From: Callaeas wilsoni | Taxonomy: Eukaryota; Chordata; Aves; Passeriformes; Callaeidae | DNA: 64,000 bases | Reading direction: 5' to 3' | Assembly: GCA_013398955.1 (NCBI GenBank) | Contig: VWPU01004148.1 | Coordinates: 124,001-188,000 of the forward strand | Shown here: positions 1 through 14,830 of the stretch, one piece after another | How the letters are laid out: every line of letters starts with the position of its first letter | How positions within the stretch are numbered: the stretch's first letter is position 1 | Program-made: the position numbers and the translations under genes | Notes under the pieces: generated by a model | What the model saw: only the letters and a program-made list of their open reading frames with translations | Database searches by the model: none | Told to the model about the DNA's origin: nothing

Positions 1-1840
1 AAAGCTTCAAAGCTGAATTTTTGCAACCGCTTCAATGAACCATTTAGGCACTAGTGTGAAAGTCTGATTTCTTACTTCATCACAGTTTGGGATTTTTTTC
101 AAGAATTAAGATCACAGCAATTAGAGGAATAAATAGTGAATACAGGTAACCGAAATACAATTTAAAGTAGAACTATATTGACTTTGACATTTTTACATCT
201 CAGTTGTGTCTAAATTCCATTTTTCATACAGTTATAAAAAATAAAATAATAAATACTGAAGGATGAATAGGCTGATGCATTATTTTGGGTGTAATATCTA
301 TCTCCAAAAAGGTATATGAAAAATATTTTTTATGCTGTGGAATTAATCCATAATTTTAGAAGTTACATAGTAACTTAAACACTGCATTTGTACCTTTGAT
401 GTGACATATCTTTCATTTACAGTTGTCAGTCCAGTTTATTAACTTCTACTTATGGTCAGCAGCCCGAATTCCTAAAGCGTATTTTATTATTATATATAAG
501 TATGTTTATACACACATCCACACACACACATGGAATAACATTTGTTATCTTTAGTATAAAAAGTCACCCAGAAACATTCTGAAAAGATCAAAGCATGATA
601 AAATCTATTAAATACAATTAACTTAAAATACATTGAACAATTTAAAGATTAACATCAGCCTCACAATTGTTTATTTCATCTGTGGTCTTGAAACATGTTT
701 TTTTTTATTTTCTACCTCCTTTTTTCTCTAAATTTTATTCGAAATAGAAGTAATTAAATTTAAAGTCCCAGTGAGTCTACCACCACGTGCATGGGAATGA
801 GATAATAAATGTCCTATAATAGCCAAGGCAAATCATCAACATTATTTTGCTGCAGCTTGATGCTTTTTGCCATAGAGATTATTGTGTTTCACACACATAA
901 AACTCTGTTGACTACCAATCTTACATGTATCAAATTTTTGCTTCACCTTTTTCTCCTTCTGTAGTACTCCTTGCCTTCAATTGAATATTCTACAATTCCT
1001 TTGTGTTATGATTTTTAAAAATAGTACTAAAATTTTCAAAGCCTTGAGCTCAAAAAGAAAAAATAAGTTAGTTTTTTTTTTATCTTCACAGGAAATTATA
1101 GTTGGATTTTAAACAACTTTATTAATCATGAATGTTTGGACTTCACCTGTCACCACTTTTGGTTATTCATTTCATATTTGCAAATTAAAAGGACAAGACA
1201 CTGGGTGTCCTATAAAAAACCTCTTTTCCATACTGAAATAGTCACATATATGTATTCTTAAGACTATTCTTTTCCCTGGATTTGGTAAGTAAGTGGCACG
1301 TGACAAATTAAATCATGATAAGACAAATTGTCCATCTGATATAACAGAGACCACACAAATCAAGAGCTCCTCTGAAATCCAGAATCTAAGAAAAGTCCCA
1401 GTCAGAGTCTGCTTTACTCATGATCACCTTGTCTTTCCTGGATATTCCAAACTTTGACATCTCACTCTTTCGCTTAACCTAGGGATTTTGCTTTTGTGTC
1501 TTCTGACAAACTTCATGAATTTTATGAAAAAAACCCTCAAATCCTATGTTGATTATATCTATTTTGCTTGTAGCCTAATGAGAGATACTTAGATAATGTT
1601 TTTAGCTCAAAAATTAAAATTTGAAAGAATTAAAAAAGTTGGGAGGGGTAGATGTACCTTTCTTTCCCCTACAACATCACAAGTCCAAATATTATTTCTG
1701 TGCGTGAGTAGGACTGATAAAATTAAAGAATATATGCACAAACCCCCACATATACACACATATATAGACTCAGTTTTTAGAAAAAACAAACAAAAACTAT
1801 GTTCCCGAAACATTATTTCATAGAACACAATGAAAGTGTT

Positions 1841-1880
1841 GTATGTATTTCAATAAAGCAGTATGTATTTCAAGAAAGGA
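1841..1880. repeat. Two-copy 20-bp tandem duplication
   Basis: The unit beginning GTATGTATTTCAA at 1841 repeats exactly 20 bp later at 1861. The two copies differ at only two positions. This is probably a recent slippage or small duplication event, with no functional sign. Confidence 0.85.
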
Positions 1881-2590
1881 GATAGTTCAAGCAATTTGGC
1901 CTGCTATTTACCTGGGATAAGATGCTTTGTTCTATTACAACAAAATCTTTCAAGTCTTCTCTGCTTTTTTATTTTTTTTGTTGGATCTCTTACATCCCTT
2001 CCATGAGTCTATGAATTTAGAATGAAATAGTAAGGTCTGAATAAGTTATATAACAGGAAATGGAATATGCAAACTTTCTTTCCAAGAAGGAAACCACTTC
2101 TAATACAGAAATATGATTTTACAGTAATTTTCAACTGATGACTGAAAGTTAGCAGAGTTAAATATAGCAAACTGTTCCAGTTAAGATTTGTCATCATTGG
2201 CTAAAAGGTAAGTCATCCTTTATTATTTTGTTTAAATATAGAAAGATAATCACTTAAGGCCTATAGTCTATGTTTGTTTCAACAGCTTTGTCATTTCTTT
2301 CTTGCAGCACAGAAGCAGAGTTATAGCTTTGGAAGAATGGAAGAAGGGTAATATTGCTCTAGAAATGTTTTGGTGGACTTGAAGAAAAGGTCTGAATAGT
2401 TTTGTTTTGCTTTGTTTTTCTGTTTGAGTATTTAATTTTTTCAATATAACTTTACTTACGACAGTTGTCATCAATGCTTTAATCAAAATCCCCAACAAGA
2501 ACTTCTCTATGCTCCTTGTTATCCTCCTCTGATATGGATGTACTCATGAACTTTTGTAAATGTAGCCAATTATACCAAAGAAATACCAGA

Positions 2591-2642
2591 CTTTACTGGC
2601 TTATATTATCAGGACTTCACTTTACTGGCTTATACTATCAGG
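2591..2642. repeat. Two-copy 29-bp period tandem duplication
   Basis: The segment CTTTACTGGCTTATATTATC at 2591 recurs at 2620 with one T-to-C change and continues to AGG in both copies. The period is 29 bp, and 23 bp of the second copy is preserved. It is a local tandem duplication with no coding frame across it. Confidence 0.85.
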
Positions 2643-5600
2643 AAGTGATCTTCAGTGTCCTGGATATGTAACTGCACAGCAGAATAGCAACCGTGGCCAA
2701 ACTTAAAGAAAGACAGTCTTATCCTGGCTGAGAATTTTCGTCTTCTCTCATCTCACTTGGTTATCCTCAGTTGCACTCAGATAAATATGTTGTGCAAGTA
2801 TAAGATATGATTTTTAATAAATCATTGAAATAACTGTAAAACTTTACCTACAAAATTGGTAAACATGCATTTAATATTTAAATTATCGTGTATATTTGGC
2901 ATACTTCAATATCTCCTTTAGAGCTGCACTGATGTATTTATTCTGTCTTTGCATATAAGAAAGTCTTGGAAAAATGGATTTATAATCAGAAAAAAAGCAA
3001 AACATAACAAGAAAACCAGTGCATACACAAATCTTCATAATGGGCTTAATTTTTCAAGTACACTGAAGACAAAAGTAACAGATCTCCAATCTGTTCTAAT
3101 TCTTGGCATGAAGGCTTCTTTATTCGTGGATCACTGACCTGACAGACTGAAAAGGCAAAGACTTCTATTTCTTTTCATGACTTACATCAGTCTATTGTGA
3201 GGAAAATAGTCAAAGTGTTCAGATCTGTGTGCATCAGCATCAGATTGAACTCTTCTGCTAATGGCTGCGTTTGTCTTCTCTAGGAAGACTGGGATTATAC
3301 CCCATCCACTGTATGCACTGTTGTTCACAAAAGCACTTGTAGAATCAGTTGTACATTTTTTGTGTACTGTAATATACTGAAGTTTTAGGCAAATAAGCTT
3401 TACAGTTGGGCAACTAAGCCATCTTGTTCTTTAACAAATTGATAAAGGGGAATGTGAATATTTCTTTACACTCCTGAAGAGGCACAAGGAATAAATATTT
3501 GTGGCTAGTACGTATCTCATAAAAAAGTAAATTGAGTCATCCAACCGAAGATTAAGCACGGCTAGGCAGGTAGAGTGAAGAAAATCACTTTTTCAACGGA
3601 AAATGCAACTCAGTTTTTTTCCATGGGACAGATAACTCTGGGTGCAGACTGCAGAAGAACATTATTAGACTGTGAAACGTAAGTATAGTTAATTATTCTG
3701 TTAGATTTGCAATTTCATAGCACAGTCCATAGGAAAATATCCAAACAACCTTTCCCACCCCATGCTGTCTGCATACAAAGATTTCATCCTTCACAGCAGC
3801 CATAAAACTTTCACTCATTGTTTGATTTTCTTTAGGATATCATAAACACTTACTGTAGTGATGTGGACTGTGTACCACTATTATGGAAGAAAAAGAGTTA
3901 AATGTATCCCAGACTTAAAAAAATCTGCAAATCTCTATGCTCTGTGGGATGCAAGGATAAAAATATGATTCCACTGTAAGGAAGAGAAAGACTGGATGTG
4001 GATACTGATTACTCTTCCTAGCTTCCTTCATGCTCTTTTCCTGGGGAAAAGAGAAGTTTTTACTTCTTTCTTTTACATTTTAAAACATGACCCTTCTTGA
4101 AGCAGGCCAGGTTAGGAGAGGTAATTGGACCCAGCCATCTACTATGTCATGACCCAAACCCAAAATGCAATGTCCCTTTGTCTAGTCGGCCTTACCACTA
4201 CTGAAGGGAAAGAAGGGAATGGGTAAATACCTGAGTCTCTTCACAATCTTAGCATGCATTAGAGGAGCAAAAACTGTCAATTATTATAAAACTAGTGTGA
4301 CATTTTACATAGAGGTCTATAATTATTGTTAGAAATGGAACAGAAAAATCATACTCCTATTTGTGGCTTCTCAGGACTGAAAGAAAATTCATGAATCATT
4401 CAGTACCATAGTCTGCTGTTATATCTCACCATCCATTGATCAAATGGATTTGTGATTAATCAGGTTAATTGATTTTGTTGCTTAAATCCAGACTACTTGG
4501 GCCATGGAATAATTTTAAGCTCTAGAACTAATTCTGAGCGAATGAATAGGGCTAAAGGAATACATTGTCTTCTGATGATTAATATTGTTCTTCCAGTGAC
4601 CAGCCAAATTACTTTCTGACCAGTTTGTACTTATTTAATCTTGTTTTGAACTGAATATAGTGATAATGATCAAGGGAAACATGACAGGACTTGTAACATT
4701 TTCTGTGTTTTTATTATGAAGATGAACTAAGAAATAAAGTCTATGAAAATAAATGGGGAAAAATTGCTTAATTTATTCACCTTTCTATTCATAGCTGTAA
4801 ACTATTAAAATATATCTATATATTGTTTCTCTGGCCCATAAGATTTCTGAATTCAATGAAAATACAAATGAAGCATAACAGGTAATAACTTTTTAATCTC
4901 CAGCATTTTTTTCTCATCAATAAAAAATTAATTTTAAAATTTGTATTCTTTTCTCCTAAAATGAAATAAATTCCAAAATGGAAGGTCATGTCAATCAAAG
5001 AACTAAGAATTGGACAAGCAGCTCAAACCTGTTAAATTGTAGTATTTTAATAAATTAAAAGTCTTTTTTCCTTTCCTTTGTAAGAAAAAGCAATTTGTGA
5101 ATACTTAAATTCCTTCACTTATTCATATTGCTTTTAATTTTTTTTTAATTAAAACTTCATTATAACATTCCCCCATATCTGTTAGCAATTGCCTAAAGAG
5201 AAACAATTTTAAAATAAAACATTTTAATATCAGAAGCAAATGAAAACAAGCTATTTTTGTAGGTTTTGAAATCTGTATGTTCTCATGGTTGCTGGATCAT
5301 ACCACTTCAAGTTGATCTACAATCATCTACACTGGGGTGAGTTTAAAATGTCCTCAATGACTCCTGAATCAGTGTCAGTGAGTCACACTTTAATACTTAG
5401 CACTATTTGGTTCTGAACCTAAGAGCTGAGTGGATAAAAGTGTATGATTTCTTTTAAAAACTCTCCTATTATTGCTGGAAGTAGATCAGAACCGGGTATA
5501 ACACATTGCAAATTCTTTGATTTCTATTTTCAAACGCTGATGTTTCTGAGAAAATTATGCCTATTCTATTAAATATGTGCCACACCATAGTCACTATAGA

Positions 5601-5872
5601 CTGTAATTTTTATATTTCCCCATAAATAGAATCTGACATAATGCAGAGCCAAAACTCAAAGTATTCTTTATCTCCCAGATCTTACACAAGCTACTGAGCT
5701 TATAGGTCAGGATTTGAAGGTGGATTCAAAACCAGATATTGAAGAATAGATAGAGCCAAGATTCATAATTGAAAGATAATGACTGAGGCATTCATCTGTG
5801 AAGTGTGTGCATGTTTTCAATTAGTTGCAAATGTTCTTTACACAGTTTAATATATGAGACAGGTTAGACTGG

Positions 5873-6455
5873 TGTTGTGGTTTAACCCCAGCTAGGAATG
5901 AAGCCCCAGGCAGCCACTCACTCACTCCCCCACCAGTGAGATCAGGAAAAGAATGGGAAAGGTAAAAGCTGGAAAACTCATGGGTTGAGATGAAGACAGT
6001 TTAATAGGCAAAGCAAAAGCCAAGTGCACAAGCAAAGTAAAACAAGGAATTAATTCACTGCTTCCCATGGACAGACAGATGTTCAGCCACCTCCAGGAGA
6101 GCATAGCACTGTCACACATGGCAGTGGTCTGGGAAGACAAATATCATCAGTCCAAACCTCACCTCCTTCCTCCTTATTCCCACACTTTCTATACTGAGCA
6201 TGGCGTCATATGGTCTGGAATATCCCTTTGGTCAGTTTGGGTCATCTGTCCTGGGGTCACCTGTGTCTCCTTCCAGCCTCCTGTGCACCTCCAATTTCCT
6301 TGCCAGTGTGGCAATACAAAAAGCAGAAAGGGCTTTGGCTCTGTGTAAGCCCTGCTCAGCAATAACAAAAAATTATTACCCACCCCGTGTTCAGCATAAA
6401 TCCAAATACAGACCCATACTAGCCACTGTGAAGAACTTCAATCAAAACCGGGACA
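5873..6455 (-). mobile_element. Solo LTR of an avian endogenous retrovirus
   Basis: On the plus strand the block starts TGTTGTGGTTTAACCCCAGC and ends AACCGGGACA, so it is bounded by TG...CA. Read on the minus strand it begins TGTCCCGGTTTTGAT and ends GGGGTTAAACCACAACA. This is the pattern of a bird LTR family I recognise from established knowledge; I leave the database name open. The core around 6200-6290 (ATGGTCTGGAATATCCCTTT, then a segment about CAGTTTGGGTC and CTGTCCTGG) is shared with the LTR at 47.5-48.0 kb. An ATTAAA poly(A) signal lies on the minus strand at 6000-6005, which supports minus-strand sense. No gag, pol or env reading frame flanks it, so it is a solo LTR left by recombination between the two LTRs of a provirus. 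I see no clean target-site duplication, which implies age or uncertain ends. Confidence 0.88.
6000..6005 (-). terminator. ATTAAA poly(A) signal of the 5.9-kb LTR
   Basis: The plus strand reads TTTAAT, which is ATTAAA on the minus strand, in the context GCCTATTAAACTGTC. The ATTAAA variant at this place is characteristic of this LTR family. It marks the R region and fixes the sense of the element. Whether it is still used is unknown. Confidence 0.65.
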
Positions 6456-9360
6456 TCTAGAAAAAACTGTACAACCTTTCAAGCAATAGAGATGACCTTT
6501 AGGACAATTTTGAAACTGGGAAACAAAACCATGAAAAATTAAAGTGAATGGAGGAAAACTAGGAACCTGCTGTCCATTATGGGGGAGTAAGAGTAAGGCA
6601 TATCAAAACACAGAGCCCCTTTTAAGTTTGCACACTGCTTTCTCAGAAGCGTGGAACACCTTTTCAAGACATCCTTTAGATAATCTTGATCACATCTATA
6701 CCTATATAAACCCATCCCAGGCACAAAGAAATAAAAGTTTTGCTGCTGCCATGACCAATATTCTGTCTTGAAAAAGAGCACGCAAACAAACAAGTCCCAA
6801 GTTTAAGAGAGAAGGAAGACAGATGTGCAAAGGAAAAATAAATGCTGTACCTGCTGTCTTCATTTAATGAGTTGCCTCTTTCTGTGAAGGAATTCCTCCT
6901 AGATACCCTTTTCTCTGCTTGGCTGTGTCTCAGCATTCACTCGTGTTGTACATCATTTATCGGTACCAGCTCTGGGAGATAACCAGCATCTGTGAGACGC
7001 GTAGTATGTTTTGGATGAAAGCTCTCCCTGTTGCCTTTAACAATGCCAATTGTTCTACATCCCCAGTGTTCTGCACTTGTCTTCGGTGGTTAGAAACAGC
7101 ATTCCCAGCTGCAATGGGAAAGGGTTTTGAATAAATATTAGGCAGACAGCAAACATGCTATATATAAGTTTTGCATGAATGGTATTTTAAACTGTGAGTA
7201 ATAGTGGGTTTTAAAATCTTTATGAGTGTCTAAATTAGAAGCCTGCTTTCTTAATTGTCAGAAGGTATCTAAGGTAAAACCATTATAGCCTTATGTTTTT
7301 TAGTCAATAAAAAGAGTCAGGCATTTATGATTCAAGATAGTGAATTCAAACTTGAGATCTCAGACCCTGGAGGCTCTCACATTTTAGATACATGCTTGAC
7401 AGCAATTCCATCCACTCTACACTTTGGTAGAAGCAATTTTTTCCTTCCAAAATATCTACAGAGTTTTGTGTCACAATATGATAGCTCCTCTGGTACAAAC
7501 CACCCCATCTGCATCATTCAGTCCAGTCTTCAGAAGCGTTGGGCATGAGGAAACTTCCTGATGCACAGAGAGGTCTGACTCATCTCTCAGCATGGTGTCC
7601 AAGCAAGCTGTCCGTGGCCGCTGTGATAGCAAGAAAACCAGCTGAGATCTGTAAGGAGATCTGCCTCAGGATGTCTGTGTTCCCTGTTTGGAAGTCAGAT
7701 GCATCCAAAGTTAAGAAGATGGAATAACTTCTCAATTTCTATTCTAAACTTGACATGGTGAATTTCTGGAGGTAACCTCCAGATGGGAAATTAAAATCTA
7801 AATTTTGGCACACAAGGTTGCAGAGGTGTTGTGTTCAGCTTGATGTTTTCAGTTGCAGTAGTGGAGGACAGAGACCAACACCCAGTGATGGAATCCCATG
7901 ACTCCTTAAATATACATGCTTACATCCATGATTTGGATAATAAGACCAAGGTATTATAATGAAAATCAAGATAGGATGGTATCATAAAAATCATGCTGGA
8001 GCATCTTATTTAAGGGCTTTCACTCTGACTTGTTTTTTGAGCAACTTATCTTTTCTCATTGACATTTTGGAGCTTATTATTAGCTTCACAGATGAGATGA
8101 TGGGAACCTGACATACTGGTTTGCTTCACTGTTGCTCAAAGACTTTTCCACTGCAGAAGAACCTGCCCAAAACCAGGGCTTTATTCTTTCTGTTAATTTG
8201 AAAGTTTGAAAGTCAATGAGAAAACAATACCAAAAGTTGCAAGTCCAAGGAAATTAGTCCTTTTTTCCTTAAATTCTATTTCCAGTTTCGTTATGCCGTC
8301 AAAATACTTGCTACAATTTTTTTTCTTATGGGTTGATTTTGTCATTGCCTTGGACTTCAATAGCTATTCTGCAATCACAAAAATGGAGGTTGTCAAGAAG
8401 AATGGATCTTCTTCTTAACTACAGGCTGTTTACCATTCTTGCACTGTATCTCTCTATATTTGCTGAGACATAGGTACACCAGTCATGTGTCATACGCTAG
8501 TTTGCTGCTAGATCTGGATTATCCCCTTTTTTTTCTTTCCAAGCACAAGGATGAAAGGACAAGGCAGTACTCACTTTATCCTTGCCCCGAGGTGTTGCCA
8601 GGGTACAACTGAGAAGTAATACCAAGTTCTGCAATCCAGTGAAGTTTCCATGTCTTCCACTTCTGAGCTATTATGGTCTTTGTCTTAAATCTTGGCAAGT
8701 TAGTTAAGGTTTCAGGTTCATTTGAAATTTGATTTATTTCAGGCAGTCTCAAGAGGTTTATTAATACTAAGTGCAGTGGGAAGTCCTGTGATTATCATTT
8801 ATATATATCATTAGATGAGATAAATAATAGGCAGATAGGGGTTTATGCAGGAATAGGAGGAAATATTTCTTAAATAAGATGCTTACATCATCATCATAGA
8901 CATGAAGAAGTTTTTCCCATTCGCAGCATTCCAAACCTATTGCACAGAAATGGATTTTGGTAACCAGTAGTATAATTAAAATGTAGAATGAAACACTACG
9001 AAAATGGAAATGAAAACTGTGAAAATGTCTACAGGCTTTCACCTATTTCTAAGTTTTACTGGCATTCATCAGCTTCCATTAATCCTACATGGCCCTAACA
9101 CTGCTTCATAAGACACCAATTTTTGCACAGTCGAATAACTTCTCTGACTTGATGGGCATTGATAGTAAACAACTGGCTGTTGCAAAACTGAAACAGTGAC
9201 AAAAAGAGGTGGAGTATCTGTAACCAACTAAACCACACCATGATGTTTCCGAATGTCTTTATCAGTAGTTTTAAAAACTTTTGATACCTAGGATCTTCCA
9301 GCTGTTTATTATGTCAGATGCTGCAGCTTTCTGTGTGGCAATCTCAATCTTCTTCACTGA

Positions 9361-9373
9361 AAAAAAAAAAAAA
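9361..9373. repeat. A homopolymer of 13
   Basis: An uninterrupted A tract is followed by TACAACCC and another A/C-rich patch (CCAAAACAAACAAACCCC). It may be the remnant tail of an unrecognised retroposed sequence, or simple slippage. Nothing upstream identifies a source. Confidence 0.6.
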
Positions 9374-12300
9374 TACAACCCAAAACAAACAAACCCCACA
9401 ACATTATTTTATGCTCTGCTATGTCTCAAAGAAGCTGTCAGGTAATTGTGTGGAAAGTTTCTGATCATTGAACCGATAGTCTGTTGGGAACCAGGGTGCT
9501 GACATGAATACTTTACTATTTTCAATATTATCCTGGAAGATAAATTATTATTTGCCTGATTTTGCTGGATGAATGGATTAATTTTTTTTTTAACACAAAA
9601 TTGTACTCCAAAGCATTTAGAAAAAAACAGCAAGCACAGCCTTAGCAAAACTAAGATATGATTTCCCTCACTTACTTCTTTAATAGACACATCAATCTCT
9701 CTTGTCATGGTTTTGTTGCTATACATATACAGCAAACCTCTTTTTTATTCAGACTGATTTACTTTTATTCTAGACTGAGGAAAACTAACAAACAAGAAAA
9801 TAGCAAAAGAGGAATTGTAATATGCTGCTTCCCAGCTGAAACACTAAATGGGAGCTGTTTCAGCAGGGAGCATGCTATGCTTAAAGGCACAGTGAACCCT
9901 GAATATTTGTTGTGCTATTTATTTGCTTCTCACTACTAATTATTTTTTCAATCCCACCTAGTTTATTATACTGTATATGATAAAGGATTATCACAGCCTT
10001 CCATTTTATGTAACATATTGTAGGTAAATCCTGCACCTACAGCCACTTTAAATATCCTGGTAAACTAAGGAGCAGCCAAGAGTTATCACAGATAATGCTG
10101 CCCTGGACATAGGATATGATGCCTTGAGAGTAACTATGGTTTTATTCTGAGCAGTTTGGCTCTAGTCTTTTTGCCTTTTCTCTGGATTTAATGGCTCACA
10201 GAGACTTTTTCTCCTTTATTTGATCTCTCCTTCAGAGAACCCAGGCTACTCAGGTACTGCTGCTACACTATGTTAATGTGAAATAAGGGCTTCTTGGAAA
10301 CCCCTACCTTATGCTTCTCATGGCCCACTGCTTCTGACTTACTCTTTTACATCTCTCTCACCAAGGGACAGCTCTGATGGCTCTTAAAATTCATGGGAAC
10401 CTATAGAAATCTTCCCAAGTCCTATCAAACTGCTGATATTTATTTTTAACCTCAAAAATAATTTTAGAAATTAAAACTCTGCATCTGTCCAGCACTTCTA
10501 TATGAAAAGAAAATTTTAAAGGCGTTTCTTCCTCTTTTTTATAGTGATCAATGGGATATGATATTTTATAGTGATTTAATGAGATAATGACCACTGTAGA
10601 CAAGTTTACCAATATGCTTAAAATTCAAAGCAAGTGCATCTTACACAATAAGTACTTTCACAAAGTTCTTCATATTTTTCCTTCTTCCTAATTTACCCCA
10701 AGTATACAAAGCCATTTTAAGCTTTAACTATACTGCAGCCAATACTGAAAAGAAAGAAGGAGAAATTCATGAGCAATTTCATTTTAACCTGATTTAATAA
10801 ATTTCTAATCTTTAAATTTTTGTGCATATACTTACTATGCAGAGATATTTTCCAAAGTAGTATTTTCAGACTAAACATGGAAATTTTTCTTCAGAAAAAA
10901 AAATCATGGAAATTTCAGTGTGAAGGCTTAAAATTCTGGTTTGTGCACATTAAAAAAGGCGAATAATATTGATTTCTGAACACAGAAAATTTTACTGCAT
11001 TTCATGGTAATGATAGAATCAGCAATCAGGACAGGAAGGACTGTGACTTATTTCCTGGATGTCTCCGAAAATTCTTTGATCCAGCCTTTTCTGTTGTGAT
11101 TCTTCCATGCTCAAATACTGACACTTCAACACTCAGTTAAATTTCTAGACATACTGAGCAAAACACACAGACACACATGTACATATAAAACCACATGAAT
11201 TTTATTATGTTTTATTATTTAGAAGGAAAATATAAGACTCTTCTCCACCAGCATCTCAGGATATATCAAGGTAGATGCATTCCTCTGGCATAAAAAGATG
11301 TAAGGATCTTAGTAAATATATTCTTCAAGACTGGTCTTCCAAAACAATTAAATATGTCAGGTTTCAGAAAGGAGAATATAACTTCTTATTGCCCTAAAAT
11401 CTACAGCTTGAATAAGATACTTTACTGCCTAAGGAAAGTTTTAGTTTAATAAAAAATTGAGAATATCGTCTTACCTTCATTTTATAAAATACTATGCCAT
11501 TCTATTTAACAGTTAAACTTACATGCCTTAACTCAACTACTCAACTTCTACTTTTTCATTTTTTTAACCTGCTTTCAGCATACAGATCACTGTTCAACGT
11601 CTCAGAAGACATCAGTTTTTCGTAATATCTCCCCCAGACTGTGCACATTGAGTGTTTCAAACTCTGCTTAAATAATTGCAAAGTCCCTGGATTGAGATCT
11701 GGAGAAGAGTAGCTTCTCCTACTGCTGTTGTCATGAGGATTTCAGTCCATTAGCAAACATCCAGGAGGGATAAGAAGAGAACTAACAAAATGCCGGCTTG
11801 CTTCCTGTGATATTTAATGTCATATTCAAAGGGCAGCAGATTTCTTGTCTGCACACGAACCACGGTAAACCTGCTAGAAAAAGCAGATATTAAGATTCAA
11901 ACTTCATACCGATGCAGACACTTGTCAGTCACTCTGGGATTCTGATTTTTTTGCTGTGATTTTGCTAGGTTTGCTCATGTTAACCCTTGAGTCTAATAAT
12001 AAATTTTAAAAATCCCTGACCCTTCCTTTTCCACTGGACTACATGTATTAATGTGTTCTTCCCAAAATAACAATATTTTACTAATTTGAAAATTTTCTGA
12101 AAGAGTTAAAGATCTAATCGCCATAAAATTCTAATTCTTACCAAAAGTTTTCATACGGTAATTTTTATCCCTGGTTTCTCTCTTGGGGGATTTTTGTCTC
12201 AAGGAAGTTTATTTTTTATTAGATTATCTTGTTCCCTATAAAGTCAAATGGAGGAAACCAGTGATAAACCATTGACAGCACTATGCAATATGTTTTATAC

Positions 12301-14830
12301 TGCTTTGGAATTTCACTGCTTCTTATGTTTAACCTTCCTCATTTTCTAACACAAATTTGACAATGGACACATCCTTTCAGGAAGTGATACACAGCTGCCA
12401 TGATCAATATTCCAGAAGAGCCGGTCTTGCTACAAAATGAAAAAATTTAAATGCTTATGTACAGTAAACTTTTGCAGAGCTCGCTTGGGAAGCTGAAAGC
12501 AGCATGATTCTGACGGTGTAAACACTTTGCATGGAAAATGCAAGACTCAGAATGTTCAGAGACAGTAGCTACAATGTATTGTGCTGTGCTATGGTTTTCC
12601 TACAGAACACATTTCATTTTATTTTGTTTTGTGTTGTTGTATGCCTTTCTCCTTCCTTTTGTCATTTCTCTAGTTTAATGTCAGTGCATTTGCAACTTAA
12701 CTAACCTAAGTTATTAGTCACCACTCAGAGCAGTAGAAGACAGAGACGTATCAAGCAAGATAATTTGGTCCCCAGTTGCTGCTGTTGTCTATAAATAATG
12801 CTGTCAGACTGCCTAGACACCCCGGTCGTTTATATGGATTCCACAGAACTGCCTAAATTTGCTTAAAAAAAAGGGTCATAAACCAAAAGTGTAGTATAAC
12901 AAATTTTCTTCACCTTTCTTTTTTCTGATTTTACTATAAATTATATAAAATGAGGCTGTGTGCATAGTTAAAGATATGTACACTGCTTGAGAATAAGGTT
13001 TCTGACCTTAATTCTCAAACTCTTAATATATAGATTATCTTGCAAAAATAGTATTCTACTTACTCTAATTTTATTTTCTTGCAGCTCACAAGTGTTAGCA
13101 GTTTATGTATCTATACCCCCCACAACAGTTTTATGTGTCAGAAGCCACTAAGAAGTGTAATAGTCTCACAGTCAGTTTTCTATCCTCTACTGTTAATATT
13201 TTCCCATATTTCCAGAAAGATTTCCACACCACTATTTTTTCCCCCTCACATATTACAAAGTTTCTTCCTTTCTCTCAGCTTCTTGAACTTTGGGTCTTTG
13301 ATTATTAAATCACAAATGCTTCATTTTTCTAGCATTGCTCACACATTGGTTCAGCACTTAAGAGTCAATAACAAAGTAGAGAAGAAAACAAACTTCTTTT
13401 CAGTTCTGGATGATCTTATTTTCTGGTCATTCTGTTTCATGACAGCAAATGAGGCTGACAGTACTTCCAGTAAAAGAACTTATAATTCTGATTTTCTGTA
13501 CAAGTAATTGTGATTACATAGGCAGAAAGAATCTGGTTCTGGAAATTAAAGACTTGAAAGAAAGCATTGTTTTTGATTTTTAGAATCATTTGTCTAATTG
13601 TACTTTTTCCATCTTCATTACTTTTAAAAAAAATTCTAAAACTTTCTTAGGTAGCAAAAATGATTTTTTTTTTTTAATATAGGTCCTGCTGACTCTCTTT
13701 GTAAAAGAAGAACAGGTTGATTTCTTCTTCAATTGTATTAGATTTCTGTTATTAGGAGAAAGAAGTGGAGTATACATGTGTTTTCTGTGCTGCAAAGCAG
13801 TTTTTGTGGCCTCCTGTGGATTTCTCTGCATAGAAAAATAGTTTGTGTTTTGGTTTTGATTTTTATTATTATTATTCCTGAGTCCACTCTTATTTTCTAA
13901 TGTTGCTGTTTTTCATCTGCAGTTCTGAAGCAGTGGTAGATTGTTTTTCCTGGTCAGATAATATAATCAAATAGATCAGTGTCTTAAGGAATACTATCAT
14001 CTCAAAAATTACTTCAGTTTGAAAACATTGTGCTTGCTTTGGTTATAATTTACAAGAAACATACCATATTTCTATAAAGAAAGGTGATTGGAGAATAATC
14101 TAATTTCTTTCAGTGTGTTTACTATATGCATTTCACAGCACTTTACAGTCAGTTTCAGTTTCCAATGTAATGTCTGCTAGACAGACTCCCCTGTTTCTTT
14201 GGTATAGGCAGAAATATTATTTTAGGTGGAAATCATCACTCTAAAATCACAAAAGGTGAAGGGGAGATTAACTACCATGTAAAATACCTGAAAAAAATTT
14301 ATATATATATATTTTTAAATAGCTGTATTTCAGATTGAGGATGCCTTTTCAAGTAAGATAATCTTTTCAGAATTTTCAGTGAGAATATGTTCTTCCCTGT
14401 TTTCTCTGTGTGTTAGCATATCATGCATTTTTCAGGCTTTAATTATTTAAATTATTTAAGATTTTTTTCTTCCACTGAAGAAACCTAAGTGTATGTATAT
14501 TTGAATGTGTGTTGACTATGTATAATTGCACATATATATTCCTAATCAATCTTGAGATCAAATTCCTATAGAGATATGCATTTTAATATGAAATATTCAA
14601 CTTTGCACTTGCTTAATGTGCAATTCCAAATCAGGGGATACATAAACACATAAAATTCTATTACTAAATTCTCTCTATTACTCCTTTACAGTGAATCTAA
14701 ATCCAAATATTTTTAATAAAAAATTCTGGATGATTGTGTCACATTCCTTTTTTCCCTTCCCCTTTTTTGATCAAAAGTGTTTCCAGTTCTCTATTTTTCT
14801 AATTACTTAATGTTGGAATCTAAGCTTTTC

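Larger units (their letters stand above)
1..5872. other. AT-rich non-coding DNA, no gene seen
   Basis: I see no gene. The longest open frames are 60-76 codons, with runs of F, K, I and L typical of translated AT-rich DNA and no recognisable domain. The stretch holds two short tandem duplications (listed separately), a short CA/CCACA-rich patch near 510-530 and several T or A homopolymers. It could be intergenic or intronic; nothing here decides between these. Confidence 0.7.

Noticed and set aside
11020..11110. Possible reversed CR1 end (GATAGAATCAGCAATCAGGA)
   Set aside because: Only the first dozen bases resemble a CR1 tail; the following sequence does not match the element.
13079..13507. 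142-codon plus-strand open frame preceded by an acceptor-like TTTTCTTGCAG
   Set aside because: The translation is low-complexity F/S/L-rich with no domain I recognise. I found no partner exon or convincing donor. A pyrimidine-rich tract with AG is common in this DNA.
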